64,000 nucleotides of DNA from Caldibacillus thermoamylovorans (GCF_000751775.1 NZ_CCRF01000022.1:1-64000), one strand, 5' to 3'; positions 42,887-53,193 are shown, counted from the stretch's first letter. A program made the numbers and translations. Notes: generated by a model not told the origin, from the sequence alone.

Positions 42887-45550
42887 ATGGAGAAATATGT
42901 CTACTTGTTCAATGAAGGAAACAGTGATATGCGCAACATCCTTGGAGGAAAAGGTGCTAACTTGGCTGAAATGACCAATATCGGTTTACCGGTTCCATTC
43001 GGTTTTACCATTTCAACACAAGCTTGCAATGATTATTATAAAGCGGGTAAAAAAATATCGGATACGGTTGAACAACAGATTTTAGTTGCACTCGAACAAC
43101 TTGAAGAAAAAACCGGGAAAAAATTAGGAGACGTGACGAACCCGCTGCTTGTTTCCGTCCGATCCGGTTCCGTCTTCTCCATGCCGGGGATGATGGATAC
43201 GGTGTTGAATCTCGGCATGAATGATGAAACGGTTAAAGCGGTGGCAAGACTGACAAATAATGAACGATTTGCGTACGATTCATACCGTCGCTTTATTCAA
43301 ATGTTTAGTAATGTGGTGTTAGGAATTGACCTTTTTTATTTTGAACAATTTTTAGAAGAAACAAGGGAGAAAAAAGGGTATAAGGTTGATCCGGAATTAA
43401 CGGCGGAAGATTGGCAAGAAGTAATTGCCGGCTACAAAGCGATTGTGAAAAGGCAGAAAAAGATTGAATTCCCGCAAAATCCGCAAGAACAATTGTTTTT
43501 AGCAATCCGTGCCGTATTCGATTCTTGGAACAATCAACGAGCCATTGTTTACCGTCGTATTCATAAAATCCCGGACAGTTTGGGAACAGCTGTAAATGTA
43601 CAAAGCATGGTTTTCGGAAATATGGGAAATGACTCCGGTACCGGGGTGGCCTTTACCCGTAATCCATCTACCGGTGAGCATCAACTATACGGTGAATATT
43701 TAATGAATGCTCAAGGGGAAGATGTTGTGGCCGGCATCAGGACGCCTGAAGCGATTCATGTTTTAGAAAAAGAGATGCCGGATGTATATAAAAAACTGTT
43801 GGCAACTTGCCAATTATTAGAAAAACATTATCAAGATATGCAAGATATTGAGTTTACTATAGAACGCGGTGAATTATTTATTTTACAAACAAGAAACGGA
43901 AAACGGACGGCACAAGCGGCTGTTCAAATTGGCGTTGATATGGTTCGGGAAGGGATTATTGATAAGGAAACGGCAATTTTACGGGTTGATCCCGAACAGC
44001 TAAATCAGTTACTGCATCGACGAATTGATCAAACGGCTAAGCGAGTACCACTGACAAAAGGACTTCCGGCGTCACCGGGTGCAGCAACGGGAGCGGTTGT
44101 CTTTGATGCAGATGAGGCGGAACAACTTGGGAAAGAAGGGAAAAAGGTGATTCTCGTTCGTCCGGAAACAACGCCGGATGATATTCACGGAATTGTCGCA
44201 GCCGAGGCTGTTGTCACGAGTCGCGGCGGGATGACGAGTCATGCTGCTGTTGTGGCGAGAGGAATGGGGAAAGCTTGTATTTGCGGCTGTGAATCTTTGA
44301 AAATAGATTTGAAGAATAAGCTGTTTACGGTTGGCGATACCGTTGTTAAATACGGAGATATAATTACGATTGACGGTTCGACCGGGGAAATTATGCTTGG
44401 CGGAGTAGCAATGATTGAACCGCAATTGTCTGAAGAATTTAAGTTGTTACTTTCCTGGGCGGATCAAGTTCGAGAAATTGGTGTCCGTGCCAATGCCGAT
44501 AACCCGGTAGATGCCCGGAAAGCTTTCGAATTCGGAGCCGGCGGGATAGGGTTATGCCGTACCGAGCATATGTTTATGGACCCGAAACGCATCCCGATAG
44601 TGCAAAGTATGATTTTGGCTGAAAACTATGAGGATCGTACGGTTTTCCTTGATCAGTTGCTTATCATGCAACAAGGCGATTTTGAAGGAATCTTTGAAGC
44701 GATGGAAGGTCATCCGGTTACCATTCGCCTGTTGGACCCGCCAATGCATGAATTTTTACCGGATAAAGAGGAGTTATTGGTTGAAGTGACCAAATTGCAA
44801 TTAACTGCACCGGATTCACCGGAGTTAGCCGAGAAAGAGCGGCTGTTGAAAAAGGTGAATCAATTGTCTGAATTTAATCCGATGCTTGGTCACCGCGGTT
44901 GTCGTTTGGGCATTATTTACCCGGAAATATATGAAATGCAAGTTCGGGCTATTATTAATGCAGCAGTGAAAGTAACGGAAAAAGGAATACCGGTCAAACC
45001 GGAAATCATGATTCCACTTGTTGGTCATGTCAATGAATTAAAGCGGATGCGCCAACTTGTTGAGGAGACGGCAGAACAAGTGATGAGTGCTACAGGTGTT
45101 TATTTTGATTATTTAGTTGGAACGATGATTGAAGTGCCGCGAGCCGCATTAACTGCCGATCGAATTGCCGAGCAAGCGGATTTCTTCTCTTTTGGGACGA
45201 ACGATTTGACGCAAACAACATTCGGTTTTAGCCGCGATGATGCAGAAGGAAAATTTTTACAAACATATATTGAACAAAAAGTACTGCCGGAAAATCCGTT
45301 TGCCATATTGGATCGGGAAGGTGTCGGCAAGCTGATTGAAATGGGGGTCACGCTCGGTCGAAAAACGAAGAGTAACTTGAAAACCGGAATATGTGGCGAA
45401 CATGGCGGTGAAAAGAGCTCGATTGAATTTTGCTATTTAGCCGGTCTCGATTATGTCAGTTGCTCACCATACCGCGTTCCGTTAGCTCGTCTTGCCGCGG
45501 CACAAGCGACGATTCAACATCGAGGGAGCATTGTGGAAGCAGTTAGATAA
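42887..45550 (+). CDS. ppdK: Pyruvate, phosphate dikinase
   Basis: An 887-aa enzyme interconverting pyruvate, ATP and Pi with PEP, AMP and PPi. The N-terminal ATP-binding region has GGKGANLAEM and VRSGSVFSMPGMMDTVLN. The swivelling domain has GGMTSHAAVVARGM with phospho-His452 and the regulatory Thr450. The C-terminal PEP domain has GLCRTEHMF and the catalytic Cys of GICGEHGG. GGAAGGGG precedes the ATG within the yqfL end, so the two are coupled. It would supply PEP for gluconeogenesis or for the PTS. Confidence 0.98.
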   Translation: MEKYVYLFNEGNSDMRNILGGKGANLAEMTNIGLPVPFGFTISTQACNDYYKAGKKISDTVEQQILVALEQLEEKTGKKLGDVTNPLLVSVRSGSVFSMPGMMDTVLNLGMNDETVKAVARLTNNERFAYDSYRRFIQMFSNVVLGIDLFYFEQFLEETREKKGYKVDPELTAEDWQEVIAGYKAIVKRQKKIEFPQNPQEQLFLAIRAVFDSWNNQRAIVYRRIHKIPDSLGTAVNVQSMVFGNMGNDSGTGVAFTRNPSTGEHQLYGEYLMNAQGEDVVAGIRTPEAIHVLEKEMPDVYKKLLATCQLLEKHYQDMQDIEFTIERGELFILQTRNGKRTAQAAVQIGVDMVREGIIDKETAILRVDPEQLNQLLHRRIDQTAKRVPLTKGLPASPGAATGAVVFDADEAEQLGKEGKKVILVRPETTPDDIHGIVAAEAVVTSRGGMTSHAAVVARGMGKACICGCESLKIDLKNKLFTVGDTVVKYGDIITIDGSTGEIMLGGVAMIEPQLSEEFKLLLSWADQVREIGVRANADNPVDARKAFEFGAGGIGLCRTEHMFMDPKRIPIVQSMILAENYEDRTVFLDQLLIMQQGDFEGIFEAMEGHPVTIRLLDPPMHEFLPDKEELLVEVTKLQLTAPDSPELAEKERLLKKVNQLSEFNPMLGHRGCRLGIIYPEIYEMQVRAIINAAVKVTEKGIPVKPEIMIPLVGHVNELKRMRQLVEETAEQVMSATGVYFDYLVGTMIEVPRAALTADRIAEQADFFSFGTNDLTQTTFGFSRDDAEGKFLQTYIEQKVLPENPFAILDREGVGKLIEMGVTLGRKTKSNLKTGICGEHGGEKSSIEFCYLAGLDYVSCSPYRVPLARLAAAQATIQHRGSIVEAVR

Positions 45551-45569
45551 TATACGAAGGAATGAAGTT

Positions 45570-45599
45570 GGAAGCCTTGTAGCAGGGGCTTCCTTTTTT
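45570..45599 (+). terminator. Terminator after ppdK
   Basis: GGAAGCC and GGCTTCC pair and are followed by six T. The adjacent mobile element inserted directly into or next to this T run. Confidence 0.88.
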
Positions 45600-45918
45600 A
45601 AAAGGCTATGTCACAACATATGGTTTGCAACTATCTTGTATGGAACAACCTTGTAAACTATGCCAAGCCAAGGAAAGTGATATAGAGAAAAGGAACATCT
45701 TTTTGACTTTCGTGTTGGCCAAATTGAAAACAGATAAATGTAGAGATTTATCAAACAGACCAGCAGTTCCACTGGTCGCATAAGAATTATACAAATCATA
45801 ATTTGTCTTTTTGTTGGATAAATAGAAGATATATAGAACAATTTTACGAGCTTTAGTTCTTCCTCACTAATATACCCAACAGCTTACCACGACTATAAAT
45901 CTTGAATGTTAATATGCG

Positions 45919-45951
45919 TTGCTTGTAGCAACGGGCAGTTCCTCATACAAT
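45919..45951 (+). promoter_or_regulatory. Possible promoter/operator of the element's XRE gene
   Basis: The palindrome GTTGCTTGTAGCAAC (45919-45933) overlaps a TTGTAG -35-like box (45923-45928), which is 17 bases from TACAAT (45946-45951). Autoregulation by the encoded protein is plausible. Confidence 0.45.
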
Positions 45952-45986
45952 AGTGGTAACGACTGAAAGAAAGGAGGTTATCCCTA

Positions 45987-46496
45987 ATGTTAAGCGAAAA
46001 CATTAAAGCAATCAGAAAATCAAAAGGACTTTCGCAAGAAGAACTTGCTATCAAGCTGAATGTGGTGCGACAAACAATCTCTAAATGGGAGCGAGGATTG
46101 TCAGTTCCCGATTCTGATATGTTAATCTCCATATCGGAAGTGCTTGAAACACCGGTAAGCACTTTGCTTGGGGAAACTGTTATTGAGTCGAAAGTTGATG
46201 ACTTAAAAGCGATTTCCGAAAAACTGGAGATTATAAACTTACAACTTGCACAAAGGAAAACCACGAGAAGAAAAATACTTCATTGGCTACTTATCTCATT
46301 GTGTACGGTCATAGTAACAATTTCTGCGGTCTTAATAGTATTAAATAGTCCTTACTTAGGTTGGAATTATAATGACCCTGAAACCACCGTTATCGGAGTA
46401 ATTTTTCACGCATTTGAATGGCTGTTTGTCAGATTAGCACCGATTATCCTTATAGGGGCAATCGTTGGAATTTTCTTGACACGGAAGAAAGTATAA
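45987..46496 (+). CDS. XRE-family regulator with C-terminal membrane anchor
   Basis: A 169-aa protein: XRE helix-turn-helix (residues about 5-60; SQEELAIKLNVVRQTISKWE, then LSVPDSDMLISISEVLE), a short coiled linker (ISEKLEIINLQLAQRKTTRRK), and two membrane helices (about 92-112 and 140-164). It is probably a membrane-tethered DNA-binding protein. AAAGGAGGT precedes the ATG. It is the only gene of the 1-kb element; its target and signal are unknown. Confidence 0.88.
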   Translation: MLSENIKAIRKSKGLSQEELAIKLNVVRQTISKWERGLSVPDSDMLISISEVLETPVSTLLGETVIESKVDDLKAISEKLEIINLQLAQRKTTRRKILHWLLISLCTVIVTISAVLIVLNSPYLGWNYNDPETTVIGVIFHAFEWLFVRLAPIILIGAIVGIFLTRKKV

Positions 46497-46761
46497 AACT
46501 TCTCTATTTTTGGGTACAGTTCAGACTTCAAAATCCCAGATTGTAGGAGAGTTTTAATGCTCTCATACAAAAAAATCTCATTTATCAACTATTTGTTGTG
46601 ACATAGCCTTTTAAAAAATAATTGGTATTGAGGGATTTTGGGAATAGAGGGCACATCAACCATTATCTTAATAATAATAAAAACCTCAGAACATGTAAAT
46701 TTCTGCACAATTTATTATATAATAACTGGTAGAGGCGAAAAAAATAATAAGGGTGAACTTC

Positions 46762-47214
46762 ATGCAGAATGGACCAAACTTAGAAGATTACTTAAACCAA
46801 GGAATATATGGGAAAAAGGAAATAAACCCCGAGGAGAAAAAGAAATTTCTTGGTACGTTCCGGGAGCGAATTGTTGTTGCCTTAACTGTAAGCCAAGTGT
46901 ATAAATCAACCATATACAAAGAAGTTGAACAAGAAATGAAAAAGAACGCAAAAGCAAAGCTATTACTGAACGGTTCAGTCGACTACGAATATTTAAGTAA
47001 GTATGTGAAAATTGCAAATAAGTACAATATTCCTTTTACCATCGTTGAAAATAAGGAACATGATACCGACATAGGTCTTGTCCTTGCCCACGATTATGCG
47101 GTAGATAAAGAGAATATCTTTGTTTCGGATGAGTCTGAATCTGTAACGATTAAAGACAATTTGGACACAACTGAGAATGGCGTAAAGGGATTTTTCAAAA
47201 AATTATTTTCCTAA
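46762..47214 (+). CDS. yueI: YueI-family protein (DUF1694)
   Basis: A 150-aa cytosolic protein: LEDYLNQGIYGKKEINPEEK, FLGTFRERIVVALTVSQV, then a segment resembling an RNA-binding L7Ae/L30e fold (AKLLLNGSVDYEYLSKYVKI and NIPFTIVENKEHDTDIGLVL). The family function is unknown. The ATG at 46762 follows AAGGGTG. It is separated from ppdK only by the mobile element. Confidence 0.88.
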   Translation: MQNGPNLEDYLNQGIYGKKEINPEEKKKFLGTFRERIVVALTVSQVYKSTIYKEVEQEMKKNAKAKLLLNGSVDYEYLSKYVKIANKYNIPFTIVENKEHDTDIGLVLAHDYAVDKENIFVSDESESVTIKDNLDTTENGVKGFFKKLFS

Positions 47215-47269
47215 CTTGTCATATTGAAGATTCTTCAAGCACTTATTTGTGCGTAAGGCACAGTAGTTT

Positions 47270-47628
47270 GTCCCATAGACCGTGAATCCGGGAATTCTAT
47301 GGGACATTTTATTTTACTTTTCAACTAAATTTGTCCCATACAGCTGTTCTATGAGACATTTCTGTTTCAAATTCCGTCGTTTTTGTCCCATAGACCGTGA
47401 ATCCGGTACATCTATGGGACATTTCAGCTTATTTTTCAACTAATTTTGTCCCATAGAGCTGTTCTATGAGACATTTCTGTTTCAAATTCCGTCGTTTTTG
47501 TCCCATAGACCGTGAATCCGGGAATTCTATGGGACATTTTATTTTACTTTTCAACTAAATTTGTCCCATAGAGCTGTTCTATGAGACACTTCTGTTTCAA
47601 ATTCCGTCGTTTTTGTCTCATAGACCCT
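47270..47628. repeat. Three tandem 115-bp repeats, each with two hairpins
   Basis: Units at 47270-47384, 47385-47499 and 47500-47614, then a partial unit to about 47628. Each carries hairpin A (TGTCCCATAGA ... TCTATGGGACA, about 18-base loop) and hairpin B (TGTCCCATAGA, short loop, TCTATGAGACA with one mismatch), separated by AT-rich spacers ending CGTCGTTTTT. Units differ at only a few positions. No reading frame runs through. Confidence 0.95.
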
Positions 47629-47827
47629 CATGTAGCGCTAGGCTCACCACAGAGTTTTTTATTGTAGACCGCAATTCCGCCACATATAAAAAGAATTTTT
47701 CCCTTCTATTTCGGAAATCTTGTAAAACATGGTAAAATAGTAGATAGTTTTGCAAAATGCATTGCGAAATACGATTGCATTTGCTTCTATTGGATCATTT
47801 TTTTCTGAAAAATGTGGAGGTGAAATC

Positions 47828-48118
47828 ATGTCCAGAATTTCAAAAGAACAAGTAAAGCATGTGGCTGATTTAGCCAGATTGTCATTCAGTGAGGAAGAAA
47901 TCGAAAAGTTCACGACTCAATTGGACGCCATTATCGGTTTTGCCGAACAGTTGAACGAACTTGACACAACCAATGTAGAACCAACATCCCACGTTCTTGA
48001 TATTAAAAATGTATTGCGTGAAGATGTGGCTGTTCCCGGTTTACCAAGGGAAGAAGTTTTAAAAAATGCACCAGACCATAAAGATGGACTTTTCCGTGTA
48101 CCATCTATTCTTGAGTAA
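47828..48118 (+). CDS. gatC: Asp/Glu-tRNA amidotransferase subunit C
   Basis: A 96-aa subunit that stabilises GatAB, which converts Glu-tRNA(Gln) (and Asp-tRNA(Asn)) to the amidated form. [20 protein letters not shown] and [19 protein letters not shown] are family hallmarks. The ATG at 47828 follows TGGAGGTG. First of gatCAB. Confidence 0.97.
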   Translation: MSRISKEQVKHVADLARLSFSEEEIEKFTTQLDAIIGFAEQLNELDTTNVEPTSHVLDIKNVLREDVAVPGLPREEVLKNAPDHKDGLFRVPSILE

Positions 48119-48130
48119 GGAGGGATATCC

Positions 48131-49588
48131 ATGTCACTATTTGACCATAAAATGAGAGATTTACATGAGCTTTTACAAAAAAAGGAAGTTTCCGTTTCGG
48201 ACTTAGTTGATGAGTCATTTAAACGAATTTCGGAAGTGGAAGGTAAAGTCCAAGCCTTTTTAACCTTAGATGAAGAAAATGCTCGGAATAAAGCAAAACA
48301 GTTAGATGAAAAACTTGCTGGCGGCGATTCAACCGGTATTTTATTTGGTATGCCGATCGGAATTAAGGACAATATCGTGACAAAAGGTGTTCGTACCACT
48401 TGTGCGAGCAAAATTCTCGAAAACTTTGACCCGATTTACGATGCAACGGTTATGCAAAAATTACATAATGCCGAAACAGTCATGATTGGAAAATTGAATA
48501 TGGATGAATTTGCCATGGGTGGATCGACCGAAACTTCCCACTATCAAAGAACATACAATCCTTGGAATTTAGACTATGTTCCGGGTGGGTCTTCCGGTGG
48601 TTCGGCTGCTGCGGTTGCTGCCGGAGAAGTTCCATTCACATTAGGTTCTGACACCGGTGGATCGATTCGTCAGCCGGCTGCTTATTGTGGTGTCGTTGGA
48701 TTAAAACCTACATACGGTCGCGTTTCCCGATTTGGATTGGTTGCTTTTGCGTCTTCCCTAGATCAAATCGGACCAATCACGAGGAATGTTGAAGATAATG
48801 CGTATTTACTTCAAGCGATTTCCGGTGTTGATCCATATGACTCAACTTCCGCCAATCTTCCGGTTCCAAACTATGTAGAACAACTGACCGGAGATGTAAA
48901 GGGATTACGGATTGCCGTCCCTAAAGAATATTTGGGGGAAGGTGTCCAAGCATCCGTACGTAACGCCATTTTAGAAGCACTGAAAGTTTTAGAAAAATTA
49001 GGTGCGACATGGGAAGAAGTGTCCCTTCCGCATTCGAAATATGGTGTAGCAACCTATTATTTACTTGCTTCTTCTGAGGCGTCATCCAACTTGGCTCGTT
49101 TTGACGGGATTCGTTACGGTTACCGGGCACAAGGAGCTGAAAACTTAATTGATTTATACAAAAAGACCCGTTCTGAAGGATTTGGTGATGAAGTTAAACG
49201 ACGGATTATGCTTGGAACGTTTGCCCTAAGTTCCGGTTATTATGATGCCTATTATAAAAAAGCGCAACAAGTACGGACATTAATCAAGCAAGATTTTGAT
49301 AAAGTGTTTGAAAAATATGATGTGATTCTTGGACCGACAGCACCAACACCGGCATTTAAAATTGGCGCCCAAATTGATGACCCGTTAACGATGTATGCGA
49401 ATGATCTTTTAACGATACCTGTTAATTTGGCAGGCGTACCGGGGATTTCCGTTCCATGCGGTTTTGACAACGGACTTCCAATTGGTTTACAAATTATCGG
49501 TAAACATTTTGATGAAGCGACTGTTTATCGTGTTGCACATGCATTTGAACAAGCTACTGACTATCATAAACAAAAACCACAACTGTAA
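48131..49588 (+). CDS. gatA: Glutamyl-tRNA(Gln) amidotransferase subunit A
   Basis: A 485-aa amidase-signature glutaminase. The Ser-cisSer-Lys triad is visible as Lys79 (GIKDN), the Ser in [15 protein letters not shown] and the nucleophile Ser in [13 protein letters not shown]. It releases ammonia for GatB. AAGGAGGGAT precedes the ATG 12 bases after gatC. Confidence 0.98.
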   Translation: MSLFDHKMRDLHELLQKKEVSVSDLVDESFKRISEVEGKVQAFLTLDEENARNKAKQLDEKLAGGDSTGILFGMPIGIKDNIVTKGVRTTCASKILENFDPIYDATVMQKLHNAETVMIGKLNMDEFAMGGSTETSHYQRTYNPWNLDYVPGGSSGGSAAAVAAGEVPFTLGSDTGGSIRQPAAYCGVVGLKPTYGRVSRFGLVAFASSLDQIGPITRNVEDNAYLLQAISGVDPYDSTSANLPVPNYVEQLTGDVKGLRIAVPKEYLGEGVQASVRNAILEALKVLEKLGATWEEVSLPHSKYGVATYYLLASSEASSNLARFDGIRYGYRAQGAENLIDLYKKTRSEGFGDEVKRRIMLGTFALSSGYYDAYYKKAQQVRTLIKQDFDKVFEKYDVILGPTAPTPAFKIGAQIDDPLTMYANDLLTIPVNLAGVPGISVPCGFDNGLPIGLQIIGKHFDEATVYRVAHAFEQATDYHKQKPQL

Positions 49589-49600
49589 GGGGTGAAAAGG

Positions 49601-51031
49601 ATGAATTTCGAAGCTGTTATCGGTTTAGAAGTGCATGTTGAGTTAAAAACCCAATCGAAAGTTTTCTCGCCTGCACCGGCCCATTTTGGCGCAGAACCAA
49701 ATACAAATACGAATGTGATTGACTTAGGTTATCCCGGCGTACTGCCTGTATTAAATAAAGAAGCGGTTAACTATGCAATGAAAGCAGCAATGGCTCTTAA
49801 TTGCCAGATCGCAACCGAAACAAAATTTGACCGAAAAAACTATTTTTATCCGGACAATCCGAAAGCCTACCAAATTTCCCAATATGACAAACCAATCGGC
49901 GAACATGGCTGGATTGAAATTGAAGTCGACGGGAAAAAGAAAAAAATTGGAATTACTCGTCTTCATTTAGAGGAAGATGCAGGAAAATTATTCCACGGAA
50001 ACGATGGTTATTCATTAGTCGATTTTAACCGTCAAGGAACGCCGCTCATTGAAATTGTGTCTGAGCCGGATATCCGTACACCGGAAGAAGCGTATGCTTA
50101 TTTGGAAAAATTGAAATCGATTATCCAATACACCGGCGTTTCTGATGTCCGTATGGAAGAAGGTTCCTTACGTTGTGACGCCAATGTTTCCATCCGCCCA
50201 ATCGGACAAGAGGAGTTTGGCACGAAAACCGAATTGAAAAACTTAAACTCGTTTAACTTTGTTCGAAAAGGTCTTGAATACGAAATTAAGCGGCAAGAAA
50301 AAGTTCTTTTATCCGGCGGGGTCGTCCGTCAAGAAACGCGCCGTTACGATGAGGCAACCGGTGAAACGATTTTGATGCGGGTAAAAGAAGGTTCTGAAGA
50401 TTATCGTTACTTCCCGGAACCGGATCTTGTTGATTTATATATTGATGAGGAATGGAAAGAACGCGTTCGGCGGGAGATTCCGGAACTTCCGGATGCACGA
50501 AAAAAACGTTATGTGGAGGAACTTGGTCTTCCTGCATATGACGCAATGGTCTTGACATTAACGAAAGAAATGTCGGATTTCTTTGAAGCAACAGTTGCAG
50601 CCGGGGCAGGCGCAAAACAAGCCTCCAACTGGCTCATGGGTGAAGTTAGTGCTTATTTGAACGCTGAACAAAAAGAACTTCACGATATTGCTTTAACACC
50701 GGAAAGTTTAGCTGGTATGATCAAATTGATTGAAAAAGGCACTTTATCATCTAAATTAGCGAAAAAAGTATTTAAAGAGCTCGTCGAAAAAGGCGGCGAT
50801 CCGGAAAAAATCGTGAAAGAAAAAGGACTCGTCCAAATTTCTGATGAAGCAACATTGTTGAAATTCGTCACCGAGGCTTTGGATGCCAATCCGCAATCTA
50901 TTGAGGACTATAAAAACGGGAAAGACCGGGCAATCGGCTTCCTTGTTGGTCAAATCATGAAGGTAACAAAAGGACAAGCCAACCCGCAGCTATTGAACAA
51001 GATTTTACTAGAAGAAATTAAAAAACGATAA
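49601..51031 (+). CDS. gatB: Aspartyl/glutamyl-tRNA amidotransferase subunit B
   Basis: A 476-aa kinase/amidotransferase subunit. [48 protein letters not shown] and the C-terminal YqeY-like tail ([15 protein letters not shown]) are present. The ATG at 49601 follows AAGGGGTGAAAAGG; an in-frame ATG at 49592 lies within that site. The length equals B. subtilis GatB. Confidence 0.98.
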   Translation: MNFEAVIGLEVHVELKTQSKVFSPAPAHFGAEPNTNTNVIDLGYPGVLPVLNKEAVNYAMKAAMALNCQIATETKFDRKNYFYPDNPKAYQISQYDKPIGEHGWIEIEVDGKKKKIGITRLHLEEDAGKLFHGNDGYSLVDFNRQGTPLIEIVSEPDIRTPEEAYAYLEKLKSIIQYTGVSDVRMEEGSLRCDANVSIRPIGQEEFGTKTELKNLNSFNFVRKGLEYEIKRQEKVLLSGGVVRQETRRYDEATGETILMRVKEGSEDYRYFPEPDLVDLYIDEEWKERVRREIPELPDARKKRYVEELGLPAYDAMVLTLTKEMSDFFEATVAAGAGAKQASNWLMGEVSAYLNAEQKELHDIALTPESLAGMIKLIEKGTLSSKLAKKVFKELVEKGGDPEKIVKEKGLVQISDEATLLKFVTEALDANPQSIEDYKNGKDRAIGFLVGQIMKVTKGQANPQLLNKILLEEIKKR

Positions 51032-51042
51032 TATGAGATGAG

Positions 51043-51073
51043 GGAACCGTTTCGTTAGGCGGTTCCTTTTTTT
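51043..51073 (+). terminator. Terminator after gatCAB
   Basis: GGAACCG and CGGTTCC pair and are followed by seven or more T. Confidence 0.9.
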
Positions 51074-51103
51074 CAGAAAAAAGTACAGGTAAAAATTCAA
51101 GCT

Positions 51104-51171
51104 CTTGAGGGCGAATTTAGCGGTGGTAGCCGGAAAAGTGTCCCTGAGCCCAAGTTCTCGCGACCAAATTC
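51104..51171. repeat. Possible dispersed intergenic repeat
   Basis: A G+C-richer block running from GCGAATTTAGCGG to CTCGCGACCAAATTC stands out in an AT-rich gap, with inverted ends (GAATTT / AAATTC). It lacks a reading frame. Whether copies exist elsewhere cannot be judged from this window. The rest of 51074-51330 shows nothing else. Confidence 0.3.
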
Positions 51172-51336
51172 AGTCCGAAAAGAATAATAGTGTTTTTGTT
51201 CATTCAGTCACAAGCCAAAAAACTATATTAAAATAAAATATATTTGCTCATAAAATCACAAATCAAAAGAATGTAAATTCCATCTCAAAAACTTTATAAT
51301 TATAAGTACATTCAATATTTACGGTGAGGTGGTTAT

Positions 51337-51891
51337 GTGGCAACACTTATCCAGTGGTATGAAAAAGGAATGACTTATCGACAGTATATTGATCAAATGA
51401 CTGTCAATAAAGAAGAAATGCTTTCCATATACGAACGGTTTCAACTAAGTCCAGGGAACGTCGAAACTTTAAAAAATTTAAAAGGAAAGAACTTAAGAGC
51501 AATTGTAATAACCGAGGATTGGTGCGGTGATGCCATGCTTAACAACCCAATATTCATGAAGATTGCTGAAACCGCTGGAGTGGAAGTTCGGTTTCTTCTC
51601 CGTGATCAAAATCTTGAGCTGATGGATCAATATTTAACGAATGGGACGTCCAGATCAATTCCTATATACATATTTATTGATGAAAAAGGAGAGGAATATG
51701 CCGTATGGGGACCAAGGGCACCGGAAGTTCAGGAATATGTTGAACGTGAGCGTGCCAAATTACCAAACAAAGAAGCACCGGAATTCTCTGAAAAACAAAA
51801 GGAAATGTATAAAGCCATGAAAAAACATTTCTTGGAAGATGAACAAGTATGGAAACTAGTTGCCACGAGCATAATAGGGAAAATAAAGTGA
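51337..51891 (+). CDS. Thioredoxin-like family protein
   Basis: A 184-aa cytosolic protein with a thioredoxin-like core: VITEDWCGDAMLNNPIFMKI, VRFLLRDQNLELMDQYL, and a cis-Pro region SRSIPIYIFIDEKGE. The usual CxxC is reduced to a single Cys (WCGD), so it may act monothiol or as a non-redox member. The GTG start follows GGTGAGGTGG. Monocistronic. Confidence 0.85.
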   Translation: MATLIQWYEKGMTYRQYIDQMTVNKEEMLSIYERFQLSPGNVETLKNLKGKNLRAIVITEDWCGDAMLNNPIFMKIAETAGVEVRFLLRDQNLELMDQYLTNGTSRSIPIYIFIDEKGEEYAVWGPRAPEVQEYVERERAKLPNKEAPEFSEKQKEMYKAMKKHFLEDEQVWKLVATSIIGKIK

Positions 51892-52109
51892 AACTTCCAT
51901 CGGCGGGTTCTCTTCCCACTGATGGTTAGTTGAACTAATCGGACGCTTGGGGGCAGTTCGTACCACAATTATCCTTTGTAAAACTTGAAAATCTTGAGGT
52001 GTAAGGTTGTAGGACTAACTGCCCGTTAAGGTGAAAAATAGTTAATAATACGGATTTTAATCCGAGCATGGTATATTAGATGATCATTCATGGAAGGGAA
52101 GGATAATAA

Positions 52110-52934
52110 ATGGACTATATCACATTAAACAATGGTTTAAAAATGCCACAGTTAGGCTTTGGTGTTTGGCAAGTATCCGACGAACAAGCAACACCTGCTG
52201 TAAAAAAAGCGTTGGAAGTTGGCTATCGTTCCATTGATACGGCAATGATTTACGGAAATGAAAAAGGGGTTGGTCGGGCCATAAAGGAAAGCAATGTTCC
52301 CCGTGAAGAACTTTTTATTACAACAAAAGTATGGAATGCAGACCACGGGTATGAAAATACATTAAAAGCATTTGATGCAAGCTTGGAACGTCTTGGCCTT
52401 GATTATATCGATTTATATCTAATCCATTGGCCGACACCAAAATATGACCAATATGTCGATACATACAAAGCAATGGAAAAAATTTATAAAGACGGGCGTG
52501 CCAAAGCAATAGGTGTTTGCAATTTTGATATCGAGCACTTAGAACGCTTGCTTAATGAATGTGAAGTTGTCCCGGTTGTTAATCAAGTGGAACGTCACCC
52601 GTATTTCCAACAGAGGGAGCTCCAAGATTTTTGTGAAAAACATCATATTATCATTGAAGCCTACAGTCCGTTAATGAATGGAAAAGATGTATTAAATGAT
52701 TCCGTTGTGAAAGAAATTGCGAAAGCCCATGGAAAAACAGCAGCTCAAGTCATTCTTCGCTGGCACTTGCAAACGGGGGTTATCACGATTCCGAAATCGG
52801 TCACACCTTCACGTATCGAGGAAAACTTTGATGTATTTGATTTTGAATTAACAGCGGAAGATATGGAAAAAATGACGGCATTGGACAGAAATTTGCGAAT
52901 CGGTGCTGTACCGAGCGAATTCAACAAGAGATAA
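52110..52934 (+). CDS. Aldo/keto reductase
   Basis: A 274-aa NADPH-dependent aldo/keto reductase of the YvgN/YtbE/DkgA type. The catalytic tetrad is Asp43, Tyr48 (SIDTAMIYGNE), Lys73 (TTKVW) and His106 (LIHWP). The cofactor-binding IPKSVTPSRIEENFDVFDF is at the C-terminus. Likely roles are reduction of methylglyoxal and other aldehydes. AAGGGAAGGA precedes the ATG. Confidence 0.95.
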   Translation: MDYITLNNGLKMPQLGFGVWQVSDEQATPAVKKALEVGYRSIDTAMIYGNEKGVGRAIKESNVPREELFITTKVWNADHGYENTLKAFDASLERLGLDYIDLYLIHWPTPKYDQYVDTYKAMEKIYKDGRAKAIGVCNFDIEHLERLLNECEVVPVVNQVERHPYFQQRELQDFCEKHHIIIEAYSPLMNGKDVLNDSVVKEIAKAHGKTAAQVILRWHLQTGVITIPKSVTPSRIEENFDVFDFELTAEDMEKMTALDRNLRIGAVPSEFNKR

Positions 52935-52988
52935 ATAAATGATTTAAAGACAGTTTGCGTGACTGTCCGATTCCAAATGATCACTTAT

Positions 52989-53020
52989 GGTCTTCATACC
53001 TGCGATGGAGACCGTTTTTT
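52989..53020 (+). terminator. Terminator after the aldo/keto reductase gene
   Basis: GGTCT and AGACC pair around a 15-base loop, followed by GTTTTTT. The stem is short. Confidence 0.6.
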
Positions 53021-53193
53021 GTTAGCCGTGAGCTTGACGCATGAAACATTAAATATTTGTTAACATGCATATTAATGGTATCTATTTTTTGGTTAGTAAC
53101 TCGACCCATAAAACACTCCAACTTTTTTCATGCTTATCGTATTTTCCCCTTTGTCATTTCTTAAGAATTTATTTTTAGAATCCGATTGTTGGG

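Larger units (their letters stand above)
45604..46608. mobile_element. 1.0-kb element with 15-bp inverted repeats and 8-bp target duplication
   Basis: Perfect 15-bp terminal inverted repeats GGCTATGTCACAACA (45604-45618) and its complement (46594-46608) are flanked by direct repeats TTTTAAAA (45596-45603 and 46609-46616). No transposase is encoded; the only good gene is an XRE-membrane protein (45987-46496). The left 380 bases hold no supported gene. It looks like a non-autonomous, passenger-carrying element. An 8-bp AT-rich duplication would fit ISL3-like transposases, but the family is not assigned. Confidence 0.85.

Noticed and set aside
45606-45841. Two overlapping minus-strand frames (62 and 76 aa) in the left part of the 1-kb element
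   Set aside because: Considered as transposase remnants, but no DDE or family motif is visible and one frame runs into the terminal repeat.
47270-47628. CRISPR array
   Set aside because: The repeats are tandem 115-bp units with near-identical spacers and internal hairpins, not short repeats separated by unique spacers, and no cas genes are nearby.
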